Shown: positions 57,501 to 64,000 of the stretch, in pieces | Layout of the letters: each line of letters begins with the position of its first letter | Numbering within the stretch: the stretch's first letter is position 1 | Source of the DNA: Saccharothrix coeruleofusca | GTDB taxonomy: Bacteria; Actinomycetota; Actinomycetes; Mycobacteriales; Pseudonocardiaceae | DNA length: 64,000 nucleotides | Direction: 5' to 3' | NCBI RefSeq assembly: GCF_014648515.1 | Contig: NZ_BMRG01000019.1 | Span: forward strand, 33,343-97,342 | Program-made: the position numbers and the translations under genes | Notes under the pieces: generated by a model | Told to the model about the DNA's origin: nothing | Databases searched by the model: none | What the model saw: the letters and a program-made list of their open reading frames with translations, nothing else

Positions 57501-57875
57501 GTGGCCGACCGGCTGCCCGCGTACATGGTGCCGAGCCTGTGGGCGGTGGTGGACCGGCTGCCGGTGACCGGCAACGGCAAGGTGGACCGCCGGGCGCTCG
57601 CCGCCGTCGCGGCGCCCGCGGGCAAGCGGGCCGAGGAGCCCGAGCCGGACCCGCTCGGCGCGGCGCCCGAGCTGTTCGCCCGCGTCCTGGAGCGGAGCGG
57701 GCAGCTCAGCGGGGACACCGACTTCTTCACCATCGGCGGCAACTCGATGGGCGCGGTGCGGCTGCTGCGGCTGGTCCGCGACGAGCTGGGGGTTTCGGTG
57801 CGGCTGCGGGACTTCCTGCTCGCGCCGACGCCCGCGGGCCTGAACCGGCTCATCGCCGAGGCGGCGCGGTCGTGA
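54516..57875 (+). CDS. Non-ribosomal peptide synthetase, PCP-C-A-PCP
   Basis: 1119 residues. It begins with a carrier domain (LGGDSL, Ser32) and a PA-rich linker encoded by a 9-bp repeat. A condensation domain follows with VAHHVLLDGW (His220-His221), then an adenylation domain (FTSGSTGLPKG at about 687, NGYGPTENTT, YRTGDLV, NGKVDRR) and a second carrier domain (IGGNSM, Ser1077). Reading the binding-pocket positions gives D-A-L-W-I-G-G-T-F-K, a valine-type code. An N-terminal carrier without its own A domain must be loaded in trans or by another protein. The stop overlaps the P450 start (GTGA). Confidence 0.92.
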   Translation: MSLDEYALSVLGPTTRKAGFATDSFIALGGDSLRAMRLAAMAQEGLGLRLSVAELLSSTPLDTVLANAVAAAPAPAAPAAPAATEPEARTPSLTPTQRGMWLIENVLGGSTYNLVFTATVETGSVDREVLGRAIAATTARHASLRTLLRERDGEVVPVVLDEVVPDIVDIAHDGPDFDEFVRATAAEQGRVPFDLTAAPPLRYLFLTGAAGRQAVVLVAHHVLLDGWAVGLLLDEVFGSYRALAAGEPLPLTEPAPTTEALLRRHERDRDSGEWDRLAEFWLKHLDGVPTVLEVPTDRPRPAVQDPAGERVPLDLGGELTALVEQRAAGLGITPFALLLASYGLALSRWTGVERLLVGVSLYGRDTAELARLVAVAGNLVPVLLEVDDDAAAADYLRSVQESLARSIEAGALPFDELVTRLGVERGLSAHPLVQVSFGMHDQLVPQRVDAGEVGLRIEEGHGGGAQFDLSLLFGRSRPTLGAQLEFATALWDEADARAFLADFTSAVRELATEDGPLEGLRCLSAERRAVLDALNGDRHEFPAVSADELVRRAAERAPNAVAVREGELELTYAQLAGAAAEQARRLRELGVGRGDRVLVALDRSIAEVVAVLGTAWAGAAYVGVDLGQPDAQVRHIVAKAAPKAALVASPEAADRLGVPACATWEPSWRPSTEPPAATGPDDLAYIAFTSGSTGLPKGVAVPHRAVVRLVHEPDFVRFTPQDRVLRLSPLAFDASTLELWGPLAGGAALEVNPPGLTSPTELAEFLLDRGVTVAWLTAGLFRLVEEFAPAGLGGLRQLITGGDVVPHVHVARALERHPGLVITNGYGPTENTTFTATHAVTSAAEVDGPLPIGTPVRGTRVHVLDRRHRIVPPGAVGELYAAGEGLADGYVGDEAETARGFGRFSPDVPERLYRTGDLVRVDRAGRLRFLGRRDDQVKLRGYRIELSAIADVLAEDPRVRDAAVVVTDGDSADKRLLAAIVPADRAVGTDELRDLVADRLPAYMVPSLWAVVDRLPVTGNGKVDRRALAAVAAPAGKRAEEPEPDPLGAAPELFARVLERSGQLSGDTDFFTIGGNSMGAVRLLRLVRDELGVSVRLRDFLLAPTPAGLNRLIAEAARS

Positions 57876-58996
57876 CCGGGTCGGTCCGCGACGACGTGCG
57901 CGGCCTGGCGTGGGACGACGGGCTGGAGTGCTGGGTGGTGTCGGACCCGGCGCTGGCCCGCGTGGTGCTCAACCACCAGGGGTTCTCGTCGCAGACGTCG
58001 AAGCGGCTGGGCGAGCTGTACATGACCGAGGAGTCCCGGCGGGAGCACCGGGACCTGACCGAGTTCCTGCGGCTGTGGTTCGTGCACACCGACGGCGCGG
58101 AGCACACCGCGCTGCGCAGGCCGCTGCAACGCCTGTTCTCCGCCTCCTACGTCCGGTCCATCGTCCCGCGCGTCGAGGCCATCGTCGACGCGTGCCTGGA
58201 CGACCTGGCCGCCGATCCCCGCCACGACGCGATCCCGACCGTGGCCGAGGGCGTGTCGGGTCGGGTGATGGGCCACATCGTGGGCGTGCCGCAGGAGCCC
58301 GCCGTGCTGCACACGTGGTCCAGGACGCTGTCGGGGTTCATCGCCGCGATGTACCGGCGCGACCACGCCGAGGCCGCGCACCGGGTGATGCTGGAGATGA
58401 CCGAGGCGCTGGCGGATTCGCCCGCGCTGGCGGGCTTCCCGCGCGACACCCCGGAAGACCGCGCCCGCACCACCGCGACCTGGGCGATGATCCTGTTCGG
58501 CGGGCTGGAGACCACGGCCTCGCTGCTGGGGTCCTGCCTGCTGGCGGTGCTGGAGGACCCGGCGCTGTGGGCGCGGGTCACCGCCGACCGGCCGGGCGAG
58601 GTGGAGGCGCTGGTCGAGTCGGTGCTGGAGAAGCGGCCGCCGCTGCGCAACGTGGGCCGCGTGGTCGCGCACGACTTCGAGTTCGGGGGCGAGCGGCTGC
58701 GCGAGGGCGACCTGGTGCTGGTGTCACTGGCCGGTGGCGGCCTGTTCGACACCGACCTGTCCGACCTCGCGCCGGTCGCCGAGCGCGGTGACCGGCACCT
58801 GGTGTTCGGCCACGGGGTCCACTACTGCATCGGCGCACCGCTGGCCCGGCTGGAGGCGGCGACCGCGCTGCGGCGGTTCGCCCGGCGCTTCCCCGGCGCC
58901 GCGCTGGCGGAGGACGCGGTCCAGTGGGGTCCGAACCTCGCCTACGTAGGTTTGGACCACCTGTTCCTCGACATCGGGGCGCACCGGGCACCATGA
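57872..58996 (+). CDS. Cytochrome P450 lacking the ExxR motif
   Basis: 374 residues, GTG start overlapping the NRPS stop. The heme loop LVFGHGVHYCIGAPLARLE and I-helix LFGGLETTASL are normal, and the C-helix has EHTALRR. In the K-helix, where P450s have ExxR, it reads VESVLEKRPP, so the Glu and Arg positions are Ser and Glu. A few actinomycete P450s (CYP157 type) also lack ExxR. Translational coupling suggests action on a carrier-bound amino acid of this NRPS. Confidence 0.9.
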   Translation: MTGSVRDDVRGLAWDDGLECWVVSDPALARVVLNHQGFSSQTSKRLGELYMTEESRREHRDLTEFLRLWFVHTDGAEHTALRRPLQRLFSASYVRSIVPRVEAIVDACLDDLAADPRHDAIPTVAEGVSGRVMGHIVGVPQEPAVLHTWSRTLSGFIAAMYRRDHAEAAHRVMLEMTEALADSPALAGFPRDTPEDRARTTATWAMILFGGLETTASLLGSCLLAVLEDPALWARVTADRPGEVEALVESVLEKRPPLRNVGRVVAHDFEFGGERLREGDLVLVSLAGGGLFDTDLSDLAPVAERGDRHLVFGHGVHYCIGAPLARLEAATALRRFARRFPGAALAEDAVQWGPNLAYVGLDHLFLDIGAHRAP

Positions 58997-59042
58997 TCGA
59001 CCTCCGACCGCGGCAGCACACCACGAGGGGGAGCACACCCGG

Positions 59043-60026
59043 ATGAAGTATCGGGAGATCGGCACCGAGCCGCAGCACCGCAGGAAGGTCAGCGCGCTGG
59101 CGCTGGGGGCCATGCTGTTCGGCACGGTGGTCGAGGAGGAGCGGGCGTTCGCCGTCCTGGACCGCTACGTGGCGGCGGGCGGCACGTTCCTCGACACCGC
59201 CAACAACTACGCGTTCTGGATCAACGGCACCCAGGGCGGGGAGAGCGAGGCGCTGCTCGGGCGGTGGCGGCGCAGCCGGGGCATCACCGACGAGGTGGTG
59301 ATCGCCACCAAGCTGGCCGGTCGGCCGAAGAAGCCGGGCCGCGACTTCTTCAACCTGGAGGGCCTGGCGCCGCAGGTGATCCGGGAGTCCTCGGCGCGCA
59401 GCCGGGAACTGCTGGGCGTGGAGAAGCTGGACCTGCTGTACGCGCACGGCGACGACATGACCGTGCCGCAGCGCGACGTCGTCGAGGCGTTCGCGGGCCT
59501 GGTGCGCGACGGCACGGTGGACATGATCGGCGTCAGCAACCACTGGTCGTGGCGGCTGGAGCGGTGGCGGGCCACCGCCGAGGCCGCGAACCTGCCCAGT
59601 TACAGCGTCATCCAGTACCACCACACCTACCTGCGGGCGCGCGGCGACGTCCCCGGACGGCGCTCCAAGGACGGCGACCAGGGGCTGTTCAGCGCGGAGC
59701 TGATCACCTACCTGCGGGACCGCCCCGAGCTGACGCTGGTGGCGTACACGCCGCTGCTGTCCGGCGCCTACGTGCGGGAGGACCGGCCGCTGGGCGAGCT
59801 GCACGACCACGCGGGCACCAAGGCCCGCCTCCGGGCGCTGCACGAGGTGGTCCGGCAGACCGGGGCGACCGCGAACCAGGTGGTGCTGTCCTGGATGATC
59901 GGCGGTGACCTGCCGGTCATCCCGCTGGTGGGCGCGTCGTCGGTGGAGCAGCTGGACGAGAGCCTGGAGGCGGTCGACCTGGAGCTGACCGCCGATCAGC
60001 GCGCGTTGCTCGACGCCGCGCACTGA
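59043..60026 (+). CDS. Aldo/keto reductase
   Basis: 327 residues. The tetrad is visible as Asp in FLDTANNYAF, Tyr in the same segment, Lys in VIATKLAG and His in LLYAHGDDM. GVSNHWSW and the C-terminal LVGASSVEQLDESL (NADPH-binding) complete the family pattern. It starts 46 bp after the P450 and is likely co-transcribed. It probably reduces a carbonyl formed by the P450 or released by the NRPS. Confidence 0.92.
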   Translation: MKYREIGTEPQHRRKVSALALGAMLFGTVVEEERAFAVLDRYVAAGGTFLDTANNYAFWINGTQGGESEALLGRWRRSRGITDEVVIATKLAGRPKKPGRDFFNLEGLAPQVIRESSARSRELLGVEKLDLLYAHGDDMTVPQRDVVEAFAGLVRDGTVDMIGVSNHWSWRLERWRATAEAANLPSYSVIQYHHTYLRARGDVPGRRSKDGDQGLFSAELITYLRDRPELTLVAYTPLLSGAYVREDRPLGELHDHAGTKARLRALHEVVRQTGATANQVVLSWMIGGDLPVIPLVGASSVEQLDESLEAVDLELTADQRALLDAAH

Positions 60027-60035
60027 TCGCGGCGC

Positions 60036-60794
60036 TCAGCCCGGTCCGGTCAGGGTGGCCGCGATGACGTCGAGGACGCGCGCCACCCCGGCCGGGTCGA
60101 AGAAGTGGCCGCCGGACACGGCCTCCAGCGCGAACGGCCCGGTGGTCTCCTCGCGCCAGGCGGCCATCCGCTCCACCGACGCCTCGCGGTCGTCCACGCC
60201 CGCGAACGCGCGCAGCGGCACGTCCAGCGCGGGCCGCACCGGCGCGCCGGAGGTGGCCACCACGGTGAGGTCGGCGCGCAGCGCGGGCAGGAACAGCTCC
60301 AGCAGGTCCGGTCGCTCCAGCACGATCGACGGCGTGCCGCCCAGGTCGCGCAGGTAGGCGATCAGGCCCTCGTCCGGCTCGTCCCACCCGCGCACCCTGC
60401 GGCGCAACGCGGGCGCGGCGCTGGAGGCCACGAACAGCGCGCGTGGACCGGCGCTGGCGCGGGCGCGCAACGCGTGCGCCAGCGCCAGCGCCACCCGCGC
60501 GCCCATGCTGTGGCCGTAGCAGGCGAACGGCTCGTCCAGCAGCGGGTCCAGCACCTCCAGCAGCTCCTCGACCAGCGGCCCCATGCGGACGTGCGGCGGC
60601 TCGTCCAGGCGGGTGTCGCGGCCGGGCAGCTGCACCGCCACCGTCGCCACGTCCGGCGGCAGCCGGTCCGGCCAGTCCCGGAACATCGCGGCGTTGCCGC
60701 CCGCGTAGTGGAAGCACAGCAGCCGGACGCGGGCGGCGCCCGGCCTGCCGTAGTGGCGCAGCGCCCGCCGCCTGCGCACCAGGAGGTCAACCAC
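60036..60794 (-). CDS. Type II thioesterase
   Basis: 252 residues. GTG 60794 overlaps the upstream P450 by 8 bases. RLLCFHYAGGNAAMFRDWPD, CYGHSMGARVALALA (catalytic Ser) and VSGGHFFDPAG (catalytic His) define the editing thioesterases of NRPS/PKS systems. It removes aberrant or acetyl groups from carrier domains. It is convergent with the aldo/keto reductase gene, 9 bp apart. Confidence 0.92.
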   Translation of the reverse strand: MVDLLVRRRRALRHYGRPGAARVRLLCFHYAGGNAAMFRDWPDRLPPDVATVAVQLPGRDTRLDEPPHVRMGPLVEELLEVLDPLLDEPFACYGHSMGARVALALAHALRARASAGPRALFVASSAAPALRRRVRGWDEPDEGLIAYLRDLGGTPSIVLERPDLLELFLPALRADLTVVATSGAPVRPALDVPLRAFAGVDDREASVERMAAWREETTGPFALEAVSGGHFFDPAGVARVLDVIAATLTGPG

Positions 60795-62028
60795 GGGGCT
60801 TCGCGGTGATCGGCACGTGCTTGTAGCCGGACACGAAGTTGGACACCAGGCGCTCGGGCGGGCCCGCGGCCTCGAAGTCCTGGAAGCGGCCCAGCAGCTC
60901 CTCGAACAGGATGCGCAGCGTCACGCGGGCCACGCTGTGCCCGACGCAGTAGTGCGGCCCGATGCCGAAGGCCAGGTGCTTGTTCGGCTTGCGGCGCAGG
61001 TCGAACGTCTCGGAGTCGGGGAACTCGCGCTCGTCCCGGTTGGCCGCGCCCAGCCACACCACCACCGCGTCACCGGCCGCGATCCGCGTGTTGCGCACCA
61101 CGACGTCCCTGGTGGCGTAGCGCAGCATGTGGTTCACCGGCGAGGCCCAGCGCAGCGCCTCCTCCACCGCGGTCGTGCCCACCTCCGGCTCGGCGGCCCA
61201 CTGCCGCAGCACGTCGGAGTCGATGAACTCGGCCATCACGAAGTTCGGCGCGTGCGGCGTGGTGACGTTCGCGCCCAGCAGCAGGCTGTAGCAGTTGGAC
61301 ACGATCTCGCTGGAGGACATGTGCCTGCCCTCGAAGCGGGTGTTGATCAGCACGCTGATCAGGTCGTCACCGGTGTGCTCGCGGCGGAACCGCACCAGGT
61401 CCTGGAAGTAGGCGAACAGCTCGCGGTGCGCCATCTGCAGGGTCGCGGACCGGCTGCCCGCGTCCTGGTACTCCGGGTCGTCGGCGGCGATGCAGATCGT
61501 GGTGAGCCTGCTCAGCCACGACCAGTCCTGCGTCGGCAGGCCCATCATGGTGCCCGTGACCGACATCGGCATCGCCAGCATGGCCTGGCCGAAGTCGAAC
61601 ACGCCGCCGTCGCCGATCGGCGCGATCAGGTCGCCGACCAGCGAGCGGATCATGTCGCGCCGCCGGTCGACCGCCTGCACCGCCAGCGCCTTCTTCAGCC
61701 GTGCCTGCATGACGGTGTGGCGGGGCGGGTCGGTGACCGCGAGCTGCTGGCCGCCCGCCGGGTCGTCCATGCCGAGCAGTTCGAGCATGGTGCCGCGCTC
61801 GGAGGTGAACAGCGCGGTGTTGCGCAGGACGTAATCGGTCTCCTTGAAGTGCACCACCGACCAGAACCCGCGCTCGTGGTCGACCTGCGACCACCTCAAC
61901 GTGTCCAGGCCGCGCAGCTCGCGCCAGACCGCGTGCGCGTCGCCGTCGCTGTACAGGTGGGGGTCGACCAGATCGGTGCCACCTGCGTGCACCGGGCATC
62001 CGGAAACGGTTGCATCGTGGACGGGCAT
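60787..62028 (-). CDS. Cytochrome P450 with atypical I-helix
   Basis: 413 residues, ATG 62028. ExxR (VEEALRWASP) and the heme loop LAFGIGPHYCVGHSVARV are present. The I-helix reads SLLLGANVTTPHAPNF. The acidic residue of the A-G-x-E/D-T motif is Val, while both Thr are kept. This points to an altered oxygen-activation route or a substrate that supplies the proton relay. The gene is first of a minus-strand pair with the type II thioesterase and divergent from the second NRPS gene. Confidence 0.92.
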   Translation of the reverse strand: MPVHDATVSGCPVHAGGTDLVDPHLYSDGDAHAVWRELRGLDTLRWSQVDHERGFWSVVHFKETDYVLRNTALFTSERGTMLELLGMDDPAGGQQLAVTDPPRHTVMQARLKKALAVQAVDRRRDMIRSLVGDLIAPIGDGGVFDFGQAMLAMPMSVTGTMMGLPTQDWSWLSRLTTICIAADDPEYQDAGSRSATLQMAHRELFAYFQDLVRFRREHTGDDLISVLINTRFEGRHMSSSEIVSNCYSLLLGANVTTPHAPNFVMAEFIDSDVLRQWAAEPEVGTTAVEEALRWASPVNHMLRYATRDVVVRNTRIAAGDAVVVWLGAANRDEREFPDSETFDLRRKPNKHLAFGIGPHYCVGHSVARVTLRILFEELLGRFQDFEAAGPPERLVSNFVSGYKHVPITAKPRG

Positions 62029-62554
62029 GGTCCGGTGTCCTCATCGGTTCTGGGAGAGAGCCGTCCGGCAGACTCCTGGTCGGTGGGCGGTCGGCAGGCG
62101 GGCACCGCGGTGTTCGGGCACGCGGCGGGCCGGGCGCGTCGGCGCACCCGTTCGATCGGCTATTGCTTCCGCGCGCGCGTCGTCCGATTTCTTTCGCGCT
62201 TCGGTGAACACCACTTCGGGGGCGCGCACCTTATTATCGCGAACAGCGGCCCACCGGTTCGGCGAGCATTGTCGGACCTCTTCACGCGCCCCAGAACTCC
62301 CCAGTTCCCGTGCCGCGGGTCGACACCAGGTCGAACCCATCGGTAACGCAGTCAAACACCACGTCCGGGAAATCGTCAACCACTGCGGGCCGGACACTGC
62401 GGACCGAGTGTCCACACCGGACGTGGATACCGAAGCCGTGGGTTGACGGGTTCTGAAGGCCGGTCTTACGGTGCGAACGGGTCCACGGCGGAAAGTGGCC
62501 TACTCGAGGGCACAGGCCCATTCGTCATCAGGTGGAATACCACTGGGGGAAGTC
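62029..62554. promoter_or_regulatory. Divergent region between P450 and second NRPS gene
   Basis: 526 bases without a recognisable gene. It holds the promoter at 62443-62472 and an inverted repeat TCCAC/GTGGA around 62410-62427 that may be an operator. GC is lower around 62160-62260, where the P450 promoter is expected. Confidence 0.5.
62443..62472 (+). promoter_or_regulatory. Probable promoter of the second NRPS gene
   Basis: TTGACG (62443-62448), 18-bp spacer, TACGGT (62467-62472), about 80 bp upstream of the start codon. Confidence 0.55.
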
Positions 62555-64000
62555 ATGCGATCGGTGCCGGATGCGCGCGCGCCTCGTTCCGGGGCGCACG
62601 CACCGCGCGGTCCTGGTTCGGACCGAAGCGACTGGTACCCGGCCACACCCACCCAGCAGGGCATCTGGATCCTGGACCGGATCGAGCGCCTGCGTCCCAC
62701 GTACCTGCTGCCCAGCGTCCTGGAGTTCACCGGGGCGGTGGACTGCGAGGTGCTGACCGCCGCTGTGGCGCGGGCGCTGGCACGCCACCCCGCCCTGCGC
62801 TCGCGGTTCCGGCTGGACGCCGCCGCGCGCCGGGTGGACTACCGCACCGACGGCTCCGCGCCCGAGGTCGGGTTCACCGACGCGGTCACCGACGGCTGGT
62901 CGTCCGACGAAATCGAGCGGCTGGTGGAGGCGCTGTGCTACACGCCGTTCGAACTGGCCGACGAGGCGCCCGCGCGGGCCGAGGTGATCCGCCTCGGCGA
63001 GGACCGCGTACTGCTCGTGCTGACCGTGCACCACATCGTGTTCGACGGGGTGTCCCGGCAGCTGCTGGTGGACGAGATCGGCACCACCTACCGGGCGCTG
63101 GTGCGCGGCGTCGAGCCGGAGCTGCCGACGCCGCCGCACCCGGCGGAGGTCCAGGACCGCCCGGAGGACGGCGACGGCTTCGCCGAGCGGGTGGCCGGTG
63201 TGGTGGAGCGGCTGCGCGGCGCGCCGACCTCGGTGACCCTGCCCTACGACGGCGACCCGGAGGACCCGGAGCTGTCGATGGTCGGTGCCACCGCGCGGAC
63301 CACTGTGGACGCGGACGTGACCGAGGCCGTGCTGGCGGTGGCCGCCCAGGAGGGCTGCACCGCCTTCATGGCGGGCGTGGCGCTGCTGGCGGGCACCTTC
63401 GCCCGCACCACCGGCCAGACCGACTTCCTGTTCGCGGTCGTCTGGCCCGGCCGCGACGACCCGGCGGCCGCCGACGTCATCGGCATGTTCATGACCACCT
63501 TGGTGCTGCGCGTCCGGCTCGACGACGGCACCACGTGGCGGGAGCTGCTGCGCGCGGCGCGGACCGGCGGCATGGAGGCGTTCATCGACTCGGACGTGCC
63601 GCTGGACGCGATCGCCGCCGCGCTGGACGCCGACCGCGACATGGCCCGGCCGCCGCTGACCCCGGTCCTGGTCAACCTGGCCGAGGACCCCGCCCCGCTG
63701 GAGCTGTCCCCCGGCGTGGTCGGGCACTTCCAGCCGCTGCGCCCCGAGTACAGCAAGTGGGACCTGGCGCTGTTCGTCGGCCTGGACCGGACCACCGGTC
63801 GCGACCGCCTCGAACTGTCGCTGAACCACCCGGCCGCGCTGTTCACCGCGGCCACCACCGCCCAACTCCTCGCCGAGCTGCGCAGCAGCGCGGCCGATCT
63901 CGCTCGCGACCCGGAGGACACCGTGCAGAACCAGCCGTCCGCGGAAAAGATCGACCTCGACGACCCCGCCGCCCGGCTGGACCTGGTGCGGTCCATCTGG
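62555..64000 (+). CDS. Non-ribosomal peptide synthetase, N-terminal part (runs off window)
   Basis: 482 codons visible. ATG 62555 follows GGGGGA. After a 25-residue Arg/Pro-rich leader the protein enters a condensation domain: YPATPTQQGIWILDRIE (C1), LTVHHIVFDGVSRQLL with His159-His160 and Asp164 (C3) and DFLFAVVWPGRDDP. It ends ARLDLVRSIW, the expected first helix of a carrier domain. The intact HHxxxDG makes it catalytically competent. The rest, including any A domain, lies beyond the window. It probably extends the peptide started by the synthetase at 54516. Confidence 0.9.
   Translation, partial: MRSVPDARAPRSGAHAPRGPGSDRSDWYPATPTQQGIWILDRIERLRPTYLLPSVLEFTGAVDCEVLTAAVARALARHPALRSRFRLDAAARRVDYRTDGSAPEVGFTDAVTDGWSSDEIERLVEALCYTPFELADEAPARAEVIRLGEDRVLLVLTVHHIVFDGVSRQLLVDEIGTTYRALVRGVEPELPTPPHPAEVQDRPEDGDGFAERVAGVVERLRGAPTSVTLPYDGDPEDPELSMVGATARTTVDADVTEAVLAVAAQEGCTAFMAGVALLAGTFARTTGQTDFLFAVVWPGRDDPAAADVIGMFMTTLVLRVRLDDGTTWRELLRAARTGGMEAFIDSDVPLDAIAAALDADRDMARPPLTPVLVNLAEDPAPLELSPGVVGHFQPLRPEYSKWDLALFVGLDRTTGRDRLELSLNHPAALFTAATTAQLLAELRSSAADLARDPEDTVQNQPSAEKIDLDDPAARLDLVRSIW

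Noticed and set aside
1-64000. tRNA, rRNA, transposase or integrase genes
   Set aside because: GTTCGA-type strings were inspected and all fall inside coding sequence or lack a cloverleaf context; no DDE or tyrosine recombinase motifs were seen.

Overview
The window is high-GC, gene-dense actinomycete DNA: GTG starts are common, many genes overlap by 4 bases, and hairpin terminators lack U-tracts. The mix of secondary-metabolism genes suggests a Pseudonocardiales-type organism (Actinosynnema, Saccharothrix or Lentzea-like). That placement is inferred from gene content; there is no rRNA or tRNA here to confirm it.

Layout. 1-1743: end of an SGNH hydrolase gene and a beta-lactamase-fold serine hydrolase. 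2195-8891: a class III lanthipeptide locus with a LanKC synthetase, three paralogous precursor peptides that each carry Ser-x2-Ser-x2-Cys, an MFS exporter, an Eis-like GNAT acetyltransferase and an AraC regulator. 9885-14911 (minus): a tightly overlapping catabolic operon of an MFS importer, 2-hydroxyacid dehydrogenase, tartrate/isopropylmalate-type dehydrogenase, AtuA-family protein and DUF4387 protein. 15121-17416: a YtrA-type GntR regulator with an ABC ATPase and permease. 17550-22740: a regulator-rich stretch with a DJ-1/PfpI protein, two GlxA-type AraC regulators, MerR, EthD and a saccharopine-dehydrogenase-like reductase.

23097-35276 is the most unusual region. It looks like an undescribed aminated terpenoid or meroterpenoid gene cluster. 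It has a HisC-like aminotransferase fused in frame to a polyprenyl diphosphate synthase, a UbiA prenyltransferase, an FAD monooxygenase, a methyltransferase, a TauD-type dioxygenase, a P450, a squalene-hopene-cyclase-fold protein without DxDD, a second HisC-like aminotransferase and an MFS transporter. A plausible order is prenyl chain synthesis, transfer to an acceptor, epoxidation, cyclisation, then oxidation and methylation. The two aminotransferases would supply or modify an amine.

35401-51819 is mostly housekeeping: a lipoprotein-like alpha/beta hydrolase, a complete seven-gene Mrp/Mnh cation antiporter operon, DUF3040 and DksA/TraR proteins, an SDR with a divergent HxlR regulator, an XRE regulator divergent from an aldehyde dehydrogenase, an esterase, a PucR-type regulator, a sigma factor divergent from a membrane zinc-finger protein, and a Tat-exported DJ-1 protein.

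51885-64000 is the left part of an NRPS cluster that runs off the window. It has 3-hydroxyacyl-CoA dehydrogenase and crotonyl-CoA carboxylase/reductase genes (possible extender-unit supply), a PCP-C-A-PCP NRPS with a valine-like specificity code, two P450s with atypical motifs, an aldo-keto reductase, a type II thioesterase and the start of a second NRPS.

An intergenic element of about 54 bp occurs three times (18419, 19693 and 27434), each time in the same orientation downstream of a gene. No tRNA, rRNA, CRISPR array, transposase or integrase was recognised.
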